DNA from: Paracoccus subflavus
Lineage (GTDB): Bacteria; Pseudomonadota; Alphaproteobacteria; Rhodobacterales; Rhodobacteraceae
Assembly (NCBI RefSeq): GCF_004310345.1
Contig: NZ_SISK01000002.1
Location: 327,591-391,590, forward strand
DNA: 64,000 bases
Direction of reading: 5' to 3'
Under the pieces are notes generated by a model, which saw only the letters and a program-made list of their open reading frames with translations, made no database searches and was not told where the DNA came from. Shown in pieces: positions 52,263-63,892 of the stretch. The translations under genes and the position numbers were made by a program. How positions within the stretch are numbered: position 1 is the first letter of the stretch; every line of letters starts with the position of its first letter.

Positions 52263-54227
52263 ATGGCCGACTCTACGGATCAGGCACATCGCGGCTTTCC
52301 CCAGACAATCGATGACGACGAACTCGACATCGCGACCTATCTGCGCGAGGAAGGCGAAGAGCCGCCTATCCCGGCACCGCAAAGCCTGGGCGCCCTTGTC
52401 GTGGGCGCGGTGGGCGTCGTGTATGGCGACATCGGCACCAGCCCGCTCTATGCCTTTCGCGAGGCGTTGCGCCCCGTCGCCGCCGACGGGCTGGAAAGGG
52501 CCGAGGTGCTGGGCCTTCTGTCGCTGCTGATCTGGACGCTGATCCTGATCGTCACGCTGAAATATGTCCTGTTCCTGCTGCGCAACGACAACCGGGGCGA
52601 AGGCGGGGTGCTGGCGCTTTATACCCTTGCGCGCCTGGCCATCGGGCGCCGGTCGATCCCCGTGCTTGTTCTGGCGCTTGCCGGGGCGGCGCTGTTCTTT
52701 GGCGATGCCATCATCACGCCAGCCATTTCCGTCCTGTCGGCGGTCGAGGGGGCCTCTCTGATTGTGCCGGCCTTTCACGACTGGATCGTGCCCGTCACCA
52801 TGGCAATCCTGATCGCGCTGTTTCTGGTGCAGAAATCGGGCACGGCACGGGTTTCGCGGCTGTTCGGGCCGATCACGACGATCTGGTTCCTGACCCTGGC
52901 CGGAATGGGCCTGCGCCACATCGCAGCCGAACCGGCGATCCTGCTGGCCTTTGACCCGTCCTGGCTGGTTGCGTTTCTTCTGGATCATAAGGCCGTTGCC
53001 TTTGTCGTGATGGGCGCGGTCTTTCTGGCCGTCACGGGGGCCGAGGCGCTGTATGCGGATCTGGGCCATTTCGGACGCCGGCCCATCGTCATCGCCTGGT
53101 TCATCCTGGTCTTTCCGGCGCTTGTCCTGAACTATCTTGGGCAGGGAGCGCTGGTGCTGCGCGACCCGACGACGATCGAGGCGCCGTTCTATGCCATGGT
53201 ACCCCCATGGCTGCTGCCCGCGCTTGTGGCGCTGGCGACGGCCGCCACCGTCATCGCCGCACAGGCGGTCATTTCGGGCGCCTTTTCGATGTCGCGTTCG
53301 GCGATCCAGCTTGGGCTGTTGCCGAGGATGCGCATCCGCCACACCTCGGCCCAGCTCAGCGGGCAGATCTACATCCCCGCCATCAATGGCGCGCTGCTGT
53401 TCGGGGTGCTGTGGCTGGTGGTGTCGTTCCGCAGTTCCGAGGCGCTGGCCTCGGCCTATGGCATCGCGGTGACGGGAACCATGCTGGTCACGACCGCCTT
53501 GGCGCTGATCTATCTGCGCGCCTCGCGCCGGATACCGCTGGGGGTCGCCCTGTTGATGCTGATCCCCGTGGGTGCCATCGAGATCTGCTTTCTGATGGCC
53601 AACATGGTCAAGGTGCTTGACGGGGGCTATGTGCCACTGGTCCTGGCCACGGTTCTGGGCATCGTCATGTGGGCCTGGTGGAGCGGGACGCAGGCGGTCG
53701 CCCAGAAGACCCACCGCGCGGCGGTCGATTTCGACAGCTTCTGCCGCAGCATGGCCGACAGTTCGGTGCATATCGTTCCCGGCACCGCGCTGTTCCTGAC
53801 ATCGGACCCGACCGTGGCGCCGTCGGCCCTGCTGCACAACATCAAACACAACCGCGTCCTGCATCAGCAGAACGTTCTTTTGACGGTGGAAACCCTGCGC
53901 GTGCCCGTGGCCACCCCCGAGGAGCGCGCCACCTACCAGCCGATCAACGACCGCTTCGGGCGGCTGACCCTGCGATTCGGCTATATGGAGACACCCAATG
54001 TGTCGCGCGCCATGCTGGCCGCGCGCCGGGCTGGGCTGAAGTTCGACGTGATGAACACCAGTTTCTTCCTGGGCCGGCGCAGGCCGGTCTTTGCCTCGGC
54101 CTTCGGCGTCAGGCGGTTCCTGTCACAGCTTTACGCGCTGCTCTACCGGTTCGCGACCGATCCTTCGGATTATTTCCGCCTGCCGCGAAACCGGGTGGTG
54201 GAACTGGGCGAACGCTTCGCCGCCTGA
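52263..54227 (+). CDS. kup: Kup-family potassium transporter
   Basis: A 654-residue inner-membrane K+ uptake protein with 12 predicted helices in the first ~450 residues. Family blocks are GVVYGDIGTSPLYAFREAL, LLRNDNRGEGGVLALYTLA, FFGDAIITPAISVLSAVEG, GAEALYADLGHFGRRPI and NYLGQGALVL. A cytoplasmic C-terminal domain follows (HVVPGTALFLTSDP-like VHIVPGTALFLTSDPTVAPSALLHN, ending FRLPRNRVVELGERFAA). ATG 52263 is preferred to an upstream in-frame ATG at 52233, giving the usual length. It takes up potassium by proton symport. Confidence 0.95.
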   Translation: MADSTDQAHRGFPQTIDDDELDIATYLREEGEEPPIPAPQSLGALVVGAVGVVYGDIGTSPLYAFREALRPVAADGLERAEVLGLLSLLIWTLILIVTLKYVLFLLRNDNRGEGGVLALYTLARLAIGRRSIPVLVLALAGAALFFGDAIITPAISVLSAVEGASLIVPAFHDWIVPVTMAILIALFLVQKSGTARVSRLFGPITTIWFLTLAGMGLRHIAAEPAILLAFDPSWLVAFLLDHKAVAFVVMGAVFLAVTGAEALYADLGHFGRRPIVIAWFILVFPALVLNYLGQGALVLRDPTTIEAPFYAMVPPWLLPALVALATAATVIAAQAVISGAFSMSRSAIQLGLLPRMRIRHTSAQLSGQIYIPAINGALLFGVLWLVVSFRSSEALASAYGIAVTGTMLVTTALALIYLRASRRIPLGVALLMLIPVGAIEICFLMANMVKVLDGGYVPLVLATVLGIVMWAWWSGTQAVAQKTHRAAVDFDSFCRSMADSSVHIVPGTALFLTSDPTVAPSALLHNIKHNRVLHQQNVLLTVETLRVPVATPEERATYQPINDRFGRLTLRFGYMETPNVSRAMLAARRAGLKFDVMNTSFFLGRRRPVFASAFGVRRFLSQLYALLYRFATDPSDYFRLPRNRVVELGERFAA

Positions 54228-54248
54228 CCGCAGGGGGCCTGCGGCGCG

Positions 54249-54899
54249 TCAGGCCGTCCGGTTGTGCGACGCTGCCACGAAAGCCGCAACCCGGCGGTCG
54301 GCCTGGGTTTCGGGGCCGACTGCCCAAGGGCGAAACCGCAGGCGAAAGGCCGCAAGGCGCAGATCGGCAGGCACCCGAGGATAGCCGATCCGCGTCAGGC
54401 TGTCCTCCAGCGTCGCATCAGCGCCTTGGCCGGGGGCAAGGGCCAGCCCCTCGCGCGCCAGCCTGTGCCAGTCGAATCGGGGGCCGGGGTCGATCTTGCG
54501 GCCCGGCGCCATGTCCGAATGCCCGATCACTCCGTCCGGGCCGATCCTCCAGCGGGCCATGACCTGCCGCAGCAACTGGACCAAGGCGTCCATCTGAGGC
54601 ATTGGAAAGGGACGGTCGCCGGGATTGGCGATCTCGATCCCGATGCTGCGGGAATTCACGTCGTCGCGGCCCCGCCACGATCCGGCGCCTGCGTGCCAGG
54701 CGCGGCGATCCTCGGGGACCAGGGCTTCGGTCCGGCCATCCTCGTGGATCAGCCAATGGGCGCTGACCTCGGCCGCGGGATCGCACAGCCGCGCGCGCGC
54801 TTCGGCCGTGTCGGCCATGCCGGTATAGTGCAGGACCACCAGTTCGGGGCGCTGGCCGCGGCGATCGCCGTGATTGGGGCTTGGATGATGCCCCGTCAC
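54249..54899 (-). CDS. ampD: AmpD-type N-acetylmuramoyl-L-alanine amidase
   Basis: A 216-residue Amidase_2 zinc enzyme. Zinc ligands lie in LVVLHYTGMADT, HAGAGSWRGRDDVNSRSIGIEIANPGD and VIGHSDMAPGRKIDPGPRFDWHRLA. There is no signal peptide, fitting cytoplasmic AmpD, which removes stem peptides from anhydro-muropeptides in cell-wall recycling. The stop lies 21 nt downstream of the convergent kup gene. It overlaps the lipoprotein gene upstream by 4 nt. Confidence 0.85.
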   Translation of the reverse strand: MTGHHPSPNHGDRRGQRPELVVLHYTGMADTAEARARLCDPAAEVSAHWLIHEDGRTEALVPEDRRAWHAGAGSWRGRDDVNSRSIGIEIANPGDRPFPMPQMDALVQLLRQVMARWRIGPDGVIGHSDMAPGRKIDPGPRFDWHRLAREGLALAPGQGADATLEDSLTRIGYPRVPADLRLAAFRLRFRPWAVGPETQADRRVAAFVAASHNRTA

Positions 54900-55243
54900 A
54901 GCGGCGGCTGGTCGCCCGTGCTCATGGTCCGGGGCGCGATCTGCAGGGGGGCGCCGGACGCGGGGGCGGTGGCCGCGGGCGCGACGACACGAGCCGGGGT
55001 GACGCTCATCGTGGGCGGCACCGGCACCGGATTTTGCCCGGCGATCTGGGCGGCGGTCGGGGCATAGAAGGGCCGGGCGACCGGGATTGTCCTGGGCGAT
55101 TCCGCGCCCGTCACCAGGGCCGCCTCGCGCGTGGCGCGGTATTCGCCATAGCGGGTCGGCGCGAAGTTGTAGTTCGGGTTCCAGCCCAAGTGTTCGCCAC
55201 AGCCGGCAAGCGCCAGCACCGAAAGGATCAGACAGCCGCGCAT
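54896..55243 (-). CDS. Small lipoprotein
   Basis: A 115-residue secreted lipoprotein. Signal and lipobox LSVLALAGCGEHLG place the lipidated Cys near residue 15. The start ATG 55243 has a GGAGG site 5 nt upstream; the longer frame is antisense to gatA. The body is a short NPNYNFAPTRYGEYRATREAALVTG block followed by a Pro/Ala/Val-rich tail with repeated VPVPP-like words. No known domain is seen. It is coupled to the AmpD-type gene. Confidence 0.85.
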   Translation of the reverse strand: MRGCLILSVLALAGCGEHLGWNPNYNFAPTRYGEYRATREAALVTGAESPRTIPVARPFYAPTAAQIAGQNPVPVPPTMSVTPARVVAPAATAPASGAPLQIAPRTMSTGDQPPL

Positions 55244-55274
55244 CGTGCCTCCATGACCTGCCACCGGGCCGACC

Positions 55275-56756
55275 CTACCACCAGCGGTCCGGCTTGGCCA
55301 CAAATCCGGCGGCCCGTTCCAGGACAAGGGCATGGTTCAGAAGATCGCCTTCCTCGAACGGCTTGCCGAACAGTTGCAGGCCCAGGGGCAATCCCTGCCT
55401 GTCCTGCCCCACGGGGACCGAGATCCCAGGCAGCCCCGCCAGGTTCAGCGTCACCGTGAAGACATCGTTCAGATACATCTGCACCGGATCGCTGCTGTCC
55501 ACCGACCCCAGCCCGAACGCGGCAGAGGGCGTGGTCGGTGCCAGGATCGCGTCGATCCCGTCGGCAAAGGCATGGTCGAAGTCGCGCTTGATCAGCGCGC
55601 GGACCTTGCGGGCGCGGTTGTAATAGGCGTCATAAAAGCCCGCCGACAGCACATAGGTGCCGATCATCACCCGGCGCTGCACCTCGGGGCCGAACCCTTC
55701 GGCGCGGGTCTTCTCGTACATCTCGGTGATGCCGTCCCCCTGGCCCAGCCTGGCGCGATGCCCGTACCGCACCCCGTCATAGCGGGCAAGGTTCGAGGAA
55801 GCCTCGGCCGGGGCAATGACGTAGTAGGCGGGCAGGGCGTATTTCGTATGCGGCAGACTGATTTCGACGATCTCGGCCCCCGCGTCGCGCAGCATCCCGG
55901 CGCCCTGATGCCACAGGGCGTCGATTTCCGCAGGCATCCCGTCCACGCGATACTCGCGCGGGATGCCGATCCGCTTGCCGCGGATGTCGCCGGTCAGCGC
56001 GGCTTCGTAATCGGGCACCGGATGGTCGGCGCTGGTCGAATCCTGCGGATCGACCGATGCCATGGCGCCCAGCATGATCGCCGCATCGCGCACCGTCTTG
56101 GTCATCGGCCCAGCCTGATCCAGGCTCGAGGCATAGGCGATCACCCCCCAGCGGCTGACCCGGCCATAGGTGGGCTTCAGCCCCACAATGCCGGTGAAGG
56201 CCGCAGGCTGGCGGATCGACCCGCCGGTATCTGTGCCCGTCGCGGCCAGGCACAGGTCCGCCGCCACCGCGGCGGCCGAACCGCCCGAACTGCCGCCCGG
56301 CGTCAATTGCCGGTCATCCACCTTCCACGGGTTCACCGCCGGGCCGTAGCAACTGGATTCGTTGGCCGAACCCATGGCGAATTCGTCCTGGTTCAGCTTG
56401 CCCAGCATCACCGCGCCAGCGTTCCACAGATTCTGCGTCACGGTCGATTCGTATTCGGGCCGGAATCCCTGCAGGATGCGGCTGGCGGCCTGGCTGGGCA
56501 CGCCACGCACGCAGAACACATCCTTGATGCCCACCGGGATGCCCGTCATTGCCGCCGCATCGCCTGCCCGGATGCGGGCATCGGCGGCCTGCGCCATCTG
56601 GCGCGCCATGTCGGGGGTGTGGTGGACAAAGGCATTCAGCGCCCCTGCCGAATCGATCGCCAAAAGGCAGGCCTCGGTCAGGTCGGCAGCGGTCGTCTCG
56701 CCCTTGCGCAGCGCGTCGCGCGCCTGGGCGATGGTCAGGCTGTTCAGATCGCTCAT
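55275..56756 (-). CDS. gatA: Asp-tRNA(Asn)/Glu-tRNA(Gln) amidotransferase subunit A
   Basis: A 493-residue amidase subunit. Catalytic Lys78 in [11 protein letters not shown], cis-Ser near 156 in [15 protein letters not shown] and nucleophile Ser180 in [14 protein letters not shown]. It releases ammonia from glutamine and passes it to GatB, which converts mischarged Glu-tRNA-Gln to Gln-tRNA-Gln. It overlaps gatC by 4 nt. gatB is not in the window. Domain and length are standard. Confidence 0.96.
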   Translation of the reverse strand: MSDLNSLTIAQARDALRKGETTAADLTEACLLAIDSAGALNAFVHHTPDMARQMAQAADARIRAGDAAAMTGIPVGIKDVFCVRGVPSQAASRILQGFRPEYESTVTQNLWNAGAVMLGKLNQDEFAMGSANESSCYGPAVNPWKVDDRQLTPGGSSGGSAAAVAADLCLAATGTDTGGSIRQPAAFTGIVGLKPTYGRVSRWGVIAYASSLDQAGPMTKTVRDAAIMLGAMASVDPQDSTSADHPVPDYEAALTGDIRGKRIGIPREYRVDGMPAEIDALWHQGAGMLRDAGAEIVEISLPHTKYALPAYYVIAPAEASSNLARYDGVRYGHRARLGQGDGITEMYEKTRAEGFGPEVQRRVMIGTYVLSAGFYDAYYNRARKVRALIKRDFDHAFADGIDAILAPTTPSAAFGLGSVDSSDPVQMYLNDVFTVTLNLAGLPGISVPVGQDRQGLPLGLQLFGKPFEEGDLLNHALVLERAAGFVAKPDRWW

Positions 56757-57040
56757 TCGACCACCTTCGGGACGGCAAAGAACCCTTCGCGCGCGTCCGG
56801 GGCGTTGGACAGGATCTTGTCGGCCATCTCGCCCGTCGTGACGACATCCTCGCGCCGTCTCAGACGCATGGGGATCACGCCGGTCATCGGTTCGACACCG
56901 CTGACATCGACCTCGTTCAATTGCTCCATGAAATGCAGGATGCCGTTCAGTTCGCGCGACAGCGCGGGCAGCGCGGCGTCGTCGACGGCGATGCGCGCCA
57001 GATGGGCGACCTTGCGGGCCTGATCCTCGGTGATCGACAT
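56753..57040 (-). CDS. gatC: Asp-tRNA(Asn)/Glu-tRNA(Gln) amidotransferase subunit C
   Basis: A 95-residue Gat[22 protein letters not shown] and [24 protein letters not shown] are family hallmarks, as is the C-terminal [17 protein letters not shown] 57040 has AAGGACA upstream and is preferred over the frame to 57091. GatC bridges GatA and GatB in the complex. It is the first gene of gatC-gatA. Confidence 0.95.
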   Translation of the reverse strand: MSITEDQARKVAHLARIAVDDAALPALSRELNGILHFMEQLNEVDVSGVEPMTGVIPMRLRRREDVVTTGEMADKILSNAPDAREGFFAVPKVVE

Positions 57041-57235
57041 GGCATGTCCTTTCGCTGCGCGCGGTCTACAGCCCCGGGCGCTCTGCTGCAAGCAGGGCAG
57101 GCATCGGCCCCAACGGGCTGGCCCGGCCGGAGGCTCGCCGATTTTCGCGCGAACCGATTTTTCCCTTGCACCCCATCGCGGCTTTGCCTAAACACCGCCC
57201 CACGCCGCCGGCCCTGACCGGCAAGGCGGAAATGT

Positions 57236-57310
57236 GGCCCGTTCGTCTATCGGTTAGGACGTCAGGTTTTCAACCTGAAAAGAGGGGTTCGACTCCCCTA
57301 CGGGCTGCCA
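57236..57310 (+). tRNA. tRNA-Glu (anticodon UUC)
   Basis: Acceptor GGCCCGT pairs with ACGGGCT (terminal G-U), D-arm TCGTCTATCGGTTAGGA, anticodon stem TCAGG/CCTGA around TTTTCAA (anticodon TTC), T-arm GGTTCGACTCC and an encoded GCCA end. It lies between gatC and prfC and reads toward prfC. Confidence 0.96.
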
Positions 57311-57394
57311 CGCCTTTTCAGTGTTCCTTCTGTAATCGCAGCAATGTCAGCCCGGCGATTGCGTCCGCGCCTCTATCGGGCTAGATGCCGCCCC

Positions 57395-58986
<1,592 letters not shown>

Positions 58987-58990
<4 letters not shown>

Positions 58991-59343
58991 CCGAAGTCGT
59001 GAAAGATGAACCAGGCGCCCAGGCAGATCAGCCCGAAGCCGACGCCATGCTGCCAGCCGATGCGTTCGCCCAGATAGATCCACGAGAACAGGGCAAAGAC
59101 CGAAAGGCTGATGACCTCCTGGATGGTCTTCAGTTGCGCGGCGCTGAAATATCCGTGGCCGATGCGGTTGGCGGGCACTTGCAGGATGTATTCGAACAGC
59201 GCGATGACCCAACTGACCGCGATCACCGTGACAAGGGGCGTGGACTTGAACTTCAGGTGCCCGTACCAGGCCACCGTCATGAAGACGTTCGAGGCGATCA
59301 GCAAGCCGATCGTGACGGCAGGGACCGGCAGCCCTAATCCCAT
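58987..59343 (-). CDS. DUF486 (DMT-like) membrane protein
   Basis: A 118-residue protein with four membrane helices: VPAVTIGLLIASNVFMTVAWYGHL, LVTVIAVSWVIALFEYILQVPA, LKTIQEVISLSVFALFSWIYLGE and GFGLICLGAWFIFHDFG. The NRIGHGYFSAAQLK loop is the DUF486 signature. ATG 59343 lies within the last bases of dnaB (10-nt overlap), so it is probably co-transcribed. It is convergent with prfC and overlaps its end by 4 nt. The function of the family is unknown. Confidence 0.88.
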
Positions 59344-60818
59344 TGCGACTGACGGTCCTTGGCCAGGTTTCCGAACCGCGTGAACTGCCCCTCGAAGGAG
59401 AGTTCGACCGTGCCGATGGGGCCGTGCCGCTGCTTGCCCAGGATCACCTCGGCCTTGCCGTGACAGGCCTCCATCACCTGCTGCCATTTTGCCATGGCAT
59501 CTAGGTCGCTGTCTGACGGCTTTTCGCGTTCCTTGTAGTATTCCTCGCGGAACACGAACATCACGATGTCGGCGTCCTGTTCGATGGACCCGGATTCGCG
59601 CAGGTCGGAAAGTTGTGGGCGCTTGTCGTCGCGGTTTTCGACCTGGCGCGACAGTTGGGACAGGGCGACGACGGGGATGTTCAGTTCCTTGGCGATGGCC
59701 TTCAGGCCCTGCGTGATCTCGCTGACCTCGTTGACGCGGCTGTCCTTGGCGGATGCGGCCTTGAGCAGTTGCAGATAGTCCACCATCAGCACGTCCAGGC
59801 CGTGCGTGCGCTTCAGCTTGCGGGCGCGGGCGGCTAGCTGGTTGATGGGCAGGGCGGGCGTGTCGTCGATATACAGCGGGCAGTTCTGCAAGGCATGGGC
59901 CGCCTCGACGAACCGGCGGAACTCGGCCTCGTCCATGTTGCCACTGCGGATGCGTTCGCTGGGCACCTCGGCGGCTTCGGACAGGATGCGGGCGGCCAGT
60001 TGTTCGGCGGACATCTCCAGGCTGAAGAACCCGACGATGCCGCCTTCGATGGTCCCCACGGTGCCATCGGGGCGTTCGCCGGTCTTGTGGATCTTGGCGA
60101 TGTTGAAGGCGATGTTGGTCGCCAGCGAGGTTTTCCCCATCGAGGGCCGGCCCGCCAGGATGATCAGGTCGGAATTGTTCAGGCCCCCCATCTTGGCGTC
60201 CAGGTCGATCAGCCCGGTCGAGATCCCCGACAGCTTGCCGTCGCGCTGATAGGCGGCATTGGCGGCCTGCACCGCGCCGGTGACGGCCTTCAGGAAGGAT
60301 TGGAAGCCGCGCTCGGCCACGCCCTGTTCGCCCAGCTTGTACAGCGTCTGTTCGGCGGCCTTGATCTGCTCCTCGGCCTCGTCGCCGACCTCGACCGTGG
60401 CGGCGCGGGCGGCGATGTCCTGGCCCAGCAGGATCAGTTCGCGCCGCAGCGCGAATTCACGGATCATCTGGGCATAGTCGCGCGCGGCATAGGCGGAAAT
60501 GGCCGCCCCCGCCATGCGCGCCAGATAGGCCGGCCCGCCCAGTTCCTTCAGCCCCTCGTCATGTTCCAGAAAGGCTTTGATGGTGACGGGGCTGGCAAGC
60601 CCATTCTTGCGGATGCGTTCCGAACAGATCTCGAAGATGCGGGCATGGACCGGATGGTAGAAATGGTCCGGCTTGATGATCTGGCTGACCCGGTCGAACA
60701 CATCGTTGTTGGTCAGCAGCGCGCCCAAAAGCTGCTGCTCGGCCTCGAGCGAGAAGGGGATCGAGGGGGTATCCTCGGTGCCGGGCTGGCCCGGAATGAT
60801 CGCGCGCAGGGTTGTCAT
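59334..60818 (-). CDS. dnaB: Replicative DNA helicase
   Basis: A 494-residue hexameric helicase. The N-terminal domain begins PFSLEAEQQLLGALLTNND; the RecA-like domain has Walker A AGRPSMGKTSLATNIA, DVLMVDYLQLL as Walker B, and ALSQLSRQVENRDDKRPQLSDLRESGSIEQDAD. It unwinds DNA at the replication fork with DnaG. No intein is present: the protein reads through without insertion. The C-terminus overlaps the DUF486 gene. Confidence 0.96.
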   Translation of the reverse strand: MTTLRAIIPGQPGTEDTPSIPFSLEAEQQLLGALLTNNDVFDRVSQIIKPDHFYHPVHARIFEICSERIRKNGLASPVTIKAFLEHDEGLKELGGPAYLARMAGAAISAYAARDYAQMIREFALRRELILLGQDIAARAATVEVGDEAEEQIKAAEQTLYKLGEQGVAERGFQSFLKAVTGAVQAANAAYQRDGKLSGISTGLIDLDAKMGGLNNSDLIILAGRPSMGKTSLATNIAFNIAKIHKTGERPDGTVGTIEGGIVGFFSLEMSAEQLAARILSEAAEVPSERIRSGNMDEAEFRRFVEAAHALQNCPLYIDDTPALPINQLAARARKLKRTHGLDVLMVDYLQLLKAASAKDSRVNEVSEITQGLKAIAKELNIPVVALSQLSRQVENRDDKRPQLSDLRESGSIEQDADIVMFVFREEYYKEREKPSDSDLDAMAKWQQVMEACHGKAEVILGKQRHGPIGTVELSFEGQFTRFGNLAKDRQSQWD

Positions 60819-60924
60819 GGGCTTCCCCCTTTTCTCGCCGTCCGTTCTACACCCGATGCCGCGCGCGGGAAACGCCGCGCGGTGCGATTTCGGGGGGCCG
60901 ATCTGTGGATCGAATGGGGATAAG

Positions 60925-61596
60925 TCAGGCGTTCGCGGCCTGCCAGGCGCGCGGATCGGTCAGGAAAGCCTCGACCTCGGCCAGCGTCTGCTGATCGAAT
61001 GCGGCCTGCGCCCGCGCCTCGGCCAGGACGTCCCACCAGGTGCACAGGTGATGCAGCGTTACACCATGGTCGGCCAGACGCTGCGTGGTTTCGGCGAAGA
61101 TGCCGTAGTAAAAGATGACCGCCGTGTGGCCGCAGGTGGCGCCGGTGTCGCGAATCGCGTCCACGAAGGACAGCTTGCTGCCGCCGTCGGTGGTCAGATC
61201 CTCGACCAGCAGCACCCGCTGGCCCTCGGTCATCACGCCCTCGATCCGGGCGTTGCGGCCATAGCCCTTGGGCTTTTTGCGCACATAGGTCATGGGCAGG
61301 CCCAGCCGTTCGGCGACCATGGCGGCAAAGGGAATGCCCGCCGTTTCCCCCCCCGCGACGTTGTCGAACGCCTCGAACCCCGCGTCGCGCATCACGGTCG
61401 CCGCCAGGAAATCCATCAGCGTGGACCGGACGCGCGGAAAGCTGACGATCCGGCGGCAGTCCACATAAGTCGGCCCCTTCAGCCCCGAGGCATAGGTGAA
61501 GGGCGTGTCCGCGTTGAAATCGACGGCCTTGATCTCCAGCAGCATCCGGGCGGTTAGGCGCGCGATTTCCTCGGGCGCGGGAAAGGACAGGCTCAT
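60925..61596 (-). CDS. pyrE: Orotate phosphoribosyltransferase
   Basis: A 223-residue enzyme that makes OMP from orotate and PRPP. PRPP motif [15 protein letters not shown] and [14 protein letters not shown] [18 protein letters not shown] are clear. I use ATG 61596 with AGGAGG upstream rather than TTG 61599. It overlaps the pyrC stop by 1 nt. It follows dihydroorotase in the pyrimidine pathway, with orotate formed by PyrD elsewhere. Confidence 0.95.
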   Translation of the reverse strand: MSLSFPAPEEIARLTARMLLEIKAVDFNADTPFTYASGLKGPTYVDCRRIVSFPRVRSTLMDFLAATVMRDAGFEAFDNVAGGETAGIPFAAMVAERLGLPMTYVRKKPKGYGRNARIEGVMTEGQRVLLVEDLTTDGGSKLSFVDAIRDTGATCGHTAVIFYYGIFAETTQRLADHGVTLHHLCTWWDVLAEARAQAAFDQQTLAEVEAFLTDPRAWQAANA

Positions 61597-62633
61597 CAAT
61601 CCTCCTGGTGCCAGAACAGCGGAAAGCCGGGGTCGAAAACGGTCACGGCTTCGTCGCCTGCTTTGATCTGCACAGGGTATGTGGCAGGGGTGTCACGCTT
61701 GACCAAGGTGATGCGGTCCTCGTTGGGGGGCAGGCGATAGAAGGCGGCGCCGTTCAGGCTGGTGAACGCCTCCAGCCGGTCCAGGGCGCCCTCGTCCTCG
61801 AACACATGGGCCAGGATCGGCATCGTATTGGGCGCCGTGAAGCAGCCTGCGCAGCCGCAGGGTTGCAGCTTGGCGCTGTCTGGATGCGGGGCGCTGTCGG
61901 TGCCAAGGAAAAACCGCGCCTCGCCGCTGGTCGCGGCGTCGCGCAGCGCAAGGCGGTGCGACTCGCGTTTGGCGACAGGCAGGCAGTAATAATGGGGCCG
62001 AATGCCGCCTGCCAGGATCGCGTTGCGGTTGATGACCAGGTGGTGCGTGGTGATCGTTCCGGCCAGATCGCTGCCCGACCGGACATAGGCGACGCCTTCG
62101 GCCGTCGTGATGTGTTCCATGACGACGCGCAGGCCGGGGGTCCGCCGGCGCAGCGGCTCCAGCACGCGGTCGATGAACACGGCCTCGCGGTCGAAGATGT
62201 CCACGGCCTGGTCCGTCACCTCTCCGTGCACGCACAGGGTCACGCCGGCCTCGGCCATGGCGTCCAGCACGGGCTGGATGCGGTCGAAATCGGTGACGCC
62301 GCTGGCCGAATTGGTGGTCGCGCCTGCGGGATACAGCTTGACCGCCCGGATGATGCCGCTGCGGAAAGCGGCAACCACGTCGGCGGGGTCGGTCGTGTCC
62401 GTCAGATACAGGGTCATCTGCGGCTGCAACGCGGCGGCGTCCGGCAGGGCTGCCAGAATGCGGTCGCGATAGGCTGCGGCCTGTGCGCCCGTGACCACCG
62501 GGGGCACCAGATTCGGCATGATGATCGCGCGGCCAAAACCGGCGGAATGGCGCGCGACCGCCGCCAGCATCGCCCCGTCGCGCAGGTGCAGGTGCCAGTC
62601 GTCCGGGCGGCAAAGAGTGATGCGGTCGGTCAT
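61596..62633 (-). CDS. pyrC: Dihydroorotase
   Basis: A 345-residue class II amidohydrolase. Metal motif DWHLHLRDG near residue 12, carboxylated Lys in [18 protein letters not shown] and MEHITTAEG His ligands, and the catalytic Asp in LGTDSAPH. It makes dihydroorotate from carbamoyl-aspartate. It is the first gene of pyrC-pyrE. There is no sign of a fused PyrB. Confidence 0.95.
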   Translation of the reverse strand: MTDRITLCRPDDWHLHLRDGAMLAAVARHSAGFGRAIIMPNLVPPVVTGAQAAAYRDRILAALPDAAALQPQMTLYLTDTTDPADVVAAFRSGIIRAVKLYPAGATTNSASGVTDFDRIQPVLDAMAEAGVTLCVHGEVTDQAVDIFDREAVFIDRVLEPLRRRTPGLRVVMEHITTAEGVAYVRSGSDLAGTITTHHLVINRNAILAGGIRPHYYCLPVAKRESHRLALRDAATSGEARFFLGTDSAPHPDSAKLQPCGCAGCFTAPNTMPILAHVFEDEGALDRLEAFTSLNGAAFYRLPPNEDRITLVKRDTPATYPVQIKAGDEAVTVFDPGFPLFWHQED

Positions 62634-62767
62634 GGCCTGCCTCTATACATGCTGGGGTGCGGTTGCCAAGCAGGCCTTGCGCCAATTGCATCCCTGCTGT
62701 CCAAAGGTCGCACTTGTAATGCCTGATGCATCAGCACAGATTGGGGGGATGTCCAAAGGATGATCCC

Positions 62768-63067
62768 ATGTTTCCCATGATGCCCAAGAACCCCGTTCGT
62801 CTCTGGGCGCAGTTCGCCCGAATGGCTATCGAGGCGCAGACCGTTATCGGCCTGCGCACGGCGGGATTGATGGGCTTCATGGCACAGGCGCCGGGCGAAC
62901 CCTTTCGCATGGTGGCCGAAAAACAGGCTGCCGCCACCGAATCCCTGTTCGCCATGGCACAGGCCGCGGGCCGGGGCCACGATGCAGAACGGGTGATGGC
63001 TGCCGCGCTGCGTCCGTATGGCAAGCGGACACGGGCCAATTCGCGCCGCCTGTCCAAGCCGCGCTAG
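62768..63067 (+). CDS. Small helical protein of unknown function
   Basis: A 99-residue protein with an amphipathic, Met/Ala-rich helical body (VRLWAQFARMAIEAQTVIGLRTAGLMGFMAQ) and a basic C-terminus (LRPYGKRTRANSRRLSKPR). Small proteins of this sort in Rhodobacteraceae are sometimes mislabelled antifreeze proteins and could be phasin-like. ATG 62768 has AAAGGATG 8-14 nt upstream. It is alone between pyrC and the SDR gene. Function unknown. Confidence 0.75.
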   Translation: MFPMMPKNPVRLWAQFARMAIEAQTVIGLRTAGLMGFMAQAPGEPFRMVAEKQAAATESLFAMAQAAGRGHDAERVMAAALRPYGKRTRANSRRLSKPR

Positions 63068-63123
63068 GGAACGAACATCGACGGCCGCGGTTTCCTTCGG
63101 CATGGCATCGGGGGAACAGCGGC

Positions 63124-63876
63124 ATGAAGGCAGCCTTGGTAACGGGTGGTGCACAGGGCATTGGCCGGGGGATCGTTCAGCACCTGCGAAACGAAGGCTG
63201 GCGCGTGGCGTTGTTCGATCTGGACAACGAGGCGGCAGCCGAGATGCAGGCCGAAGATCCGGACCTTCTGGCCCTGACAGTCGATGTTTCAAAGGAGGAG
63301 GCCGTCGATGACGGGTTTTCCCGCCTGCGGACATGGCTTGGCGACAATCCCCTGGATCTGATCGTGTCGAATGCCGGGATCGCCGACCCGCAGACCGGCG
63401 CCATCGAGGAACTGGCATTGGCAGACTGGCGGCGAATGCTGGACAGCCATGTCACCGGCGCCTTTCTGACCGTGCGGGCGGGCGTGCCTCTGCTGCGGCA
63501 GGCAGGGGGTTCGGTGGTGCTGATGTCCTCGACCCGTGCTTTGCAATCCGAGCCCGACACCGAGGCCTATGCCGCTGCCAAGGGCGCATTGCTGGCCATG
63601 TCTCATGCCCTGGCCGTCAGCCTGGGACCGGATATCCGCGTCAACTGCATCCTGCCCGGCTGGATCGAGACCGCGGCCCATCAGAAAAGCCGGAACCGCC
63701 GGACGCCCCATCATTCCGAGGCGGAAAAGGCGCAGCATCCGGCAGGCCGGATCGGCACGCCGCAGGACATTGCAGGATTGGTGGCCTTTCTCGCCTCGGA
63801 TCAGGCCGGGTTCATCACCGGCCAGCGGTTCGTGGTGGATGGCGGAATGTCCGCGCGGATGATCTATCGGGCGTGA
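63124..63876 (+). CDS. SDR-family oxidoreductase
   Basis: A 250-residue short-chain dehydrogenase. Cofactor motif VTGGAQGIGRGIVQHL, then VSNAGIADPQ, Ser in LMSSTRALQ, and Tyr-x3-Lys in AYAAAKGALLAM. The C-terminus FITGQRFVVDGGMS is standard. The substrate is unknown; the gene stands alone. Its stop overlaps the hairpin shared with the convergent GAPDH gene. Confidence 0.9.
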   Translation: MKAALVTGGAQGIGRGIVQHLRNEGWRVALFDLDNEAAAEMQAEDPDLLALTVDVSKEEAVDDGFSRLRTWLGDNPLDLIVSNAGIADPQTGAIEELALADWRRMLDSHVTGAFLTVRAGVPLLRQAGGSVVLMSSTRALQSEPDTEAYAAAKGALLAMSHALAVSLGPDIRVNCILPGWIETAAHQKSRNRRTPHHSEAEKAQHPAGRIGTPQDIAGLVAFLASDQAGFITGQRFVVDGGMSARMIYRA

Positions 63877-63892
63877 GGGCCCCCCCCCTCAC
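63873..63892. terminator. Hairpin spanning the stops of the SDR and GAPDH genes
   Basis: GTGAGGG (63873-63879) pairs with CCCTCAC (63886-63892) around a six-C loop. The stem includes the SDR stop TGA (63874-63876) and the GAPDH stop (63889-63891 on the other strand). A TTTT lies shortly after on the plus strand. It could terminate both convergent genes, though the poly-C run weakens confidence. Confidence 0.5.

Noticed and set aside
52218..53864. 548-codon minus-strand frame opposite kup
   Set aside because: Charged, repetitive antisense translation; Kup motifs are on the plus strand.
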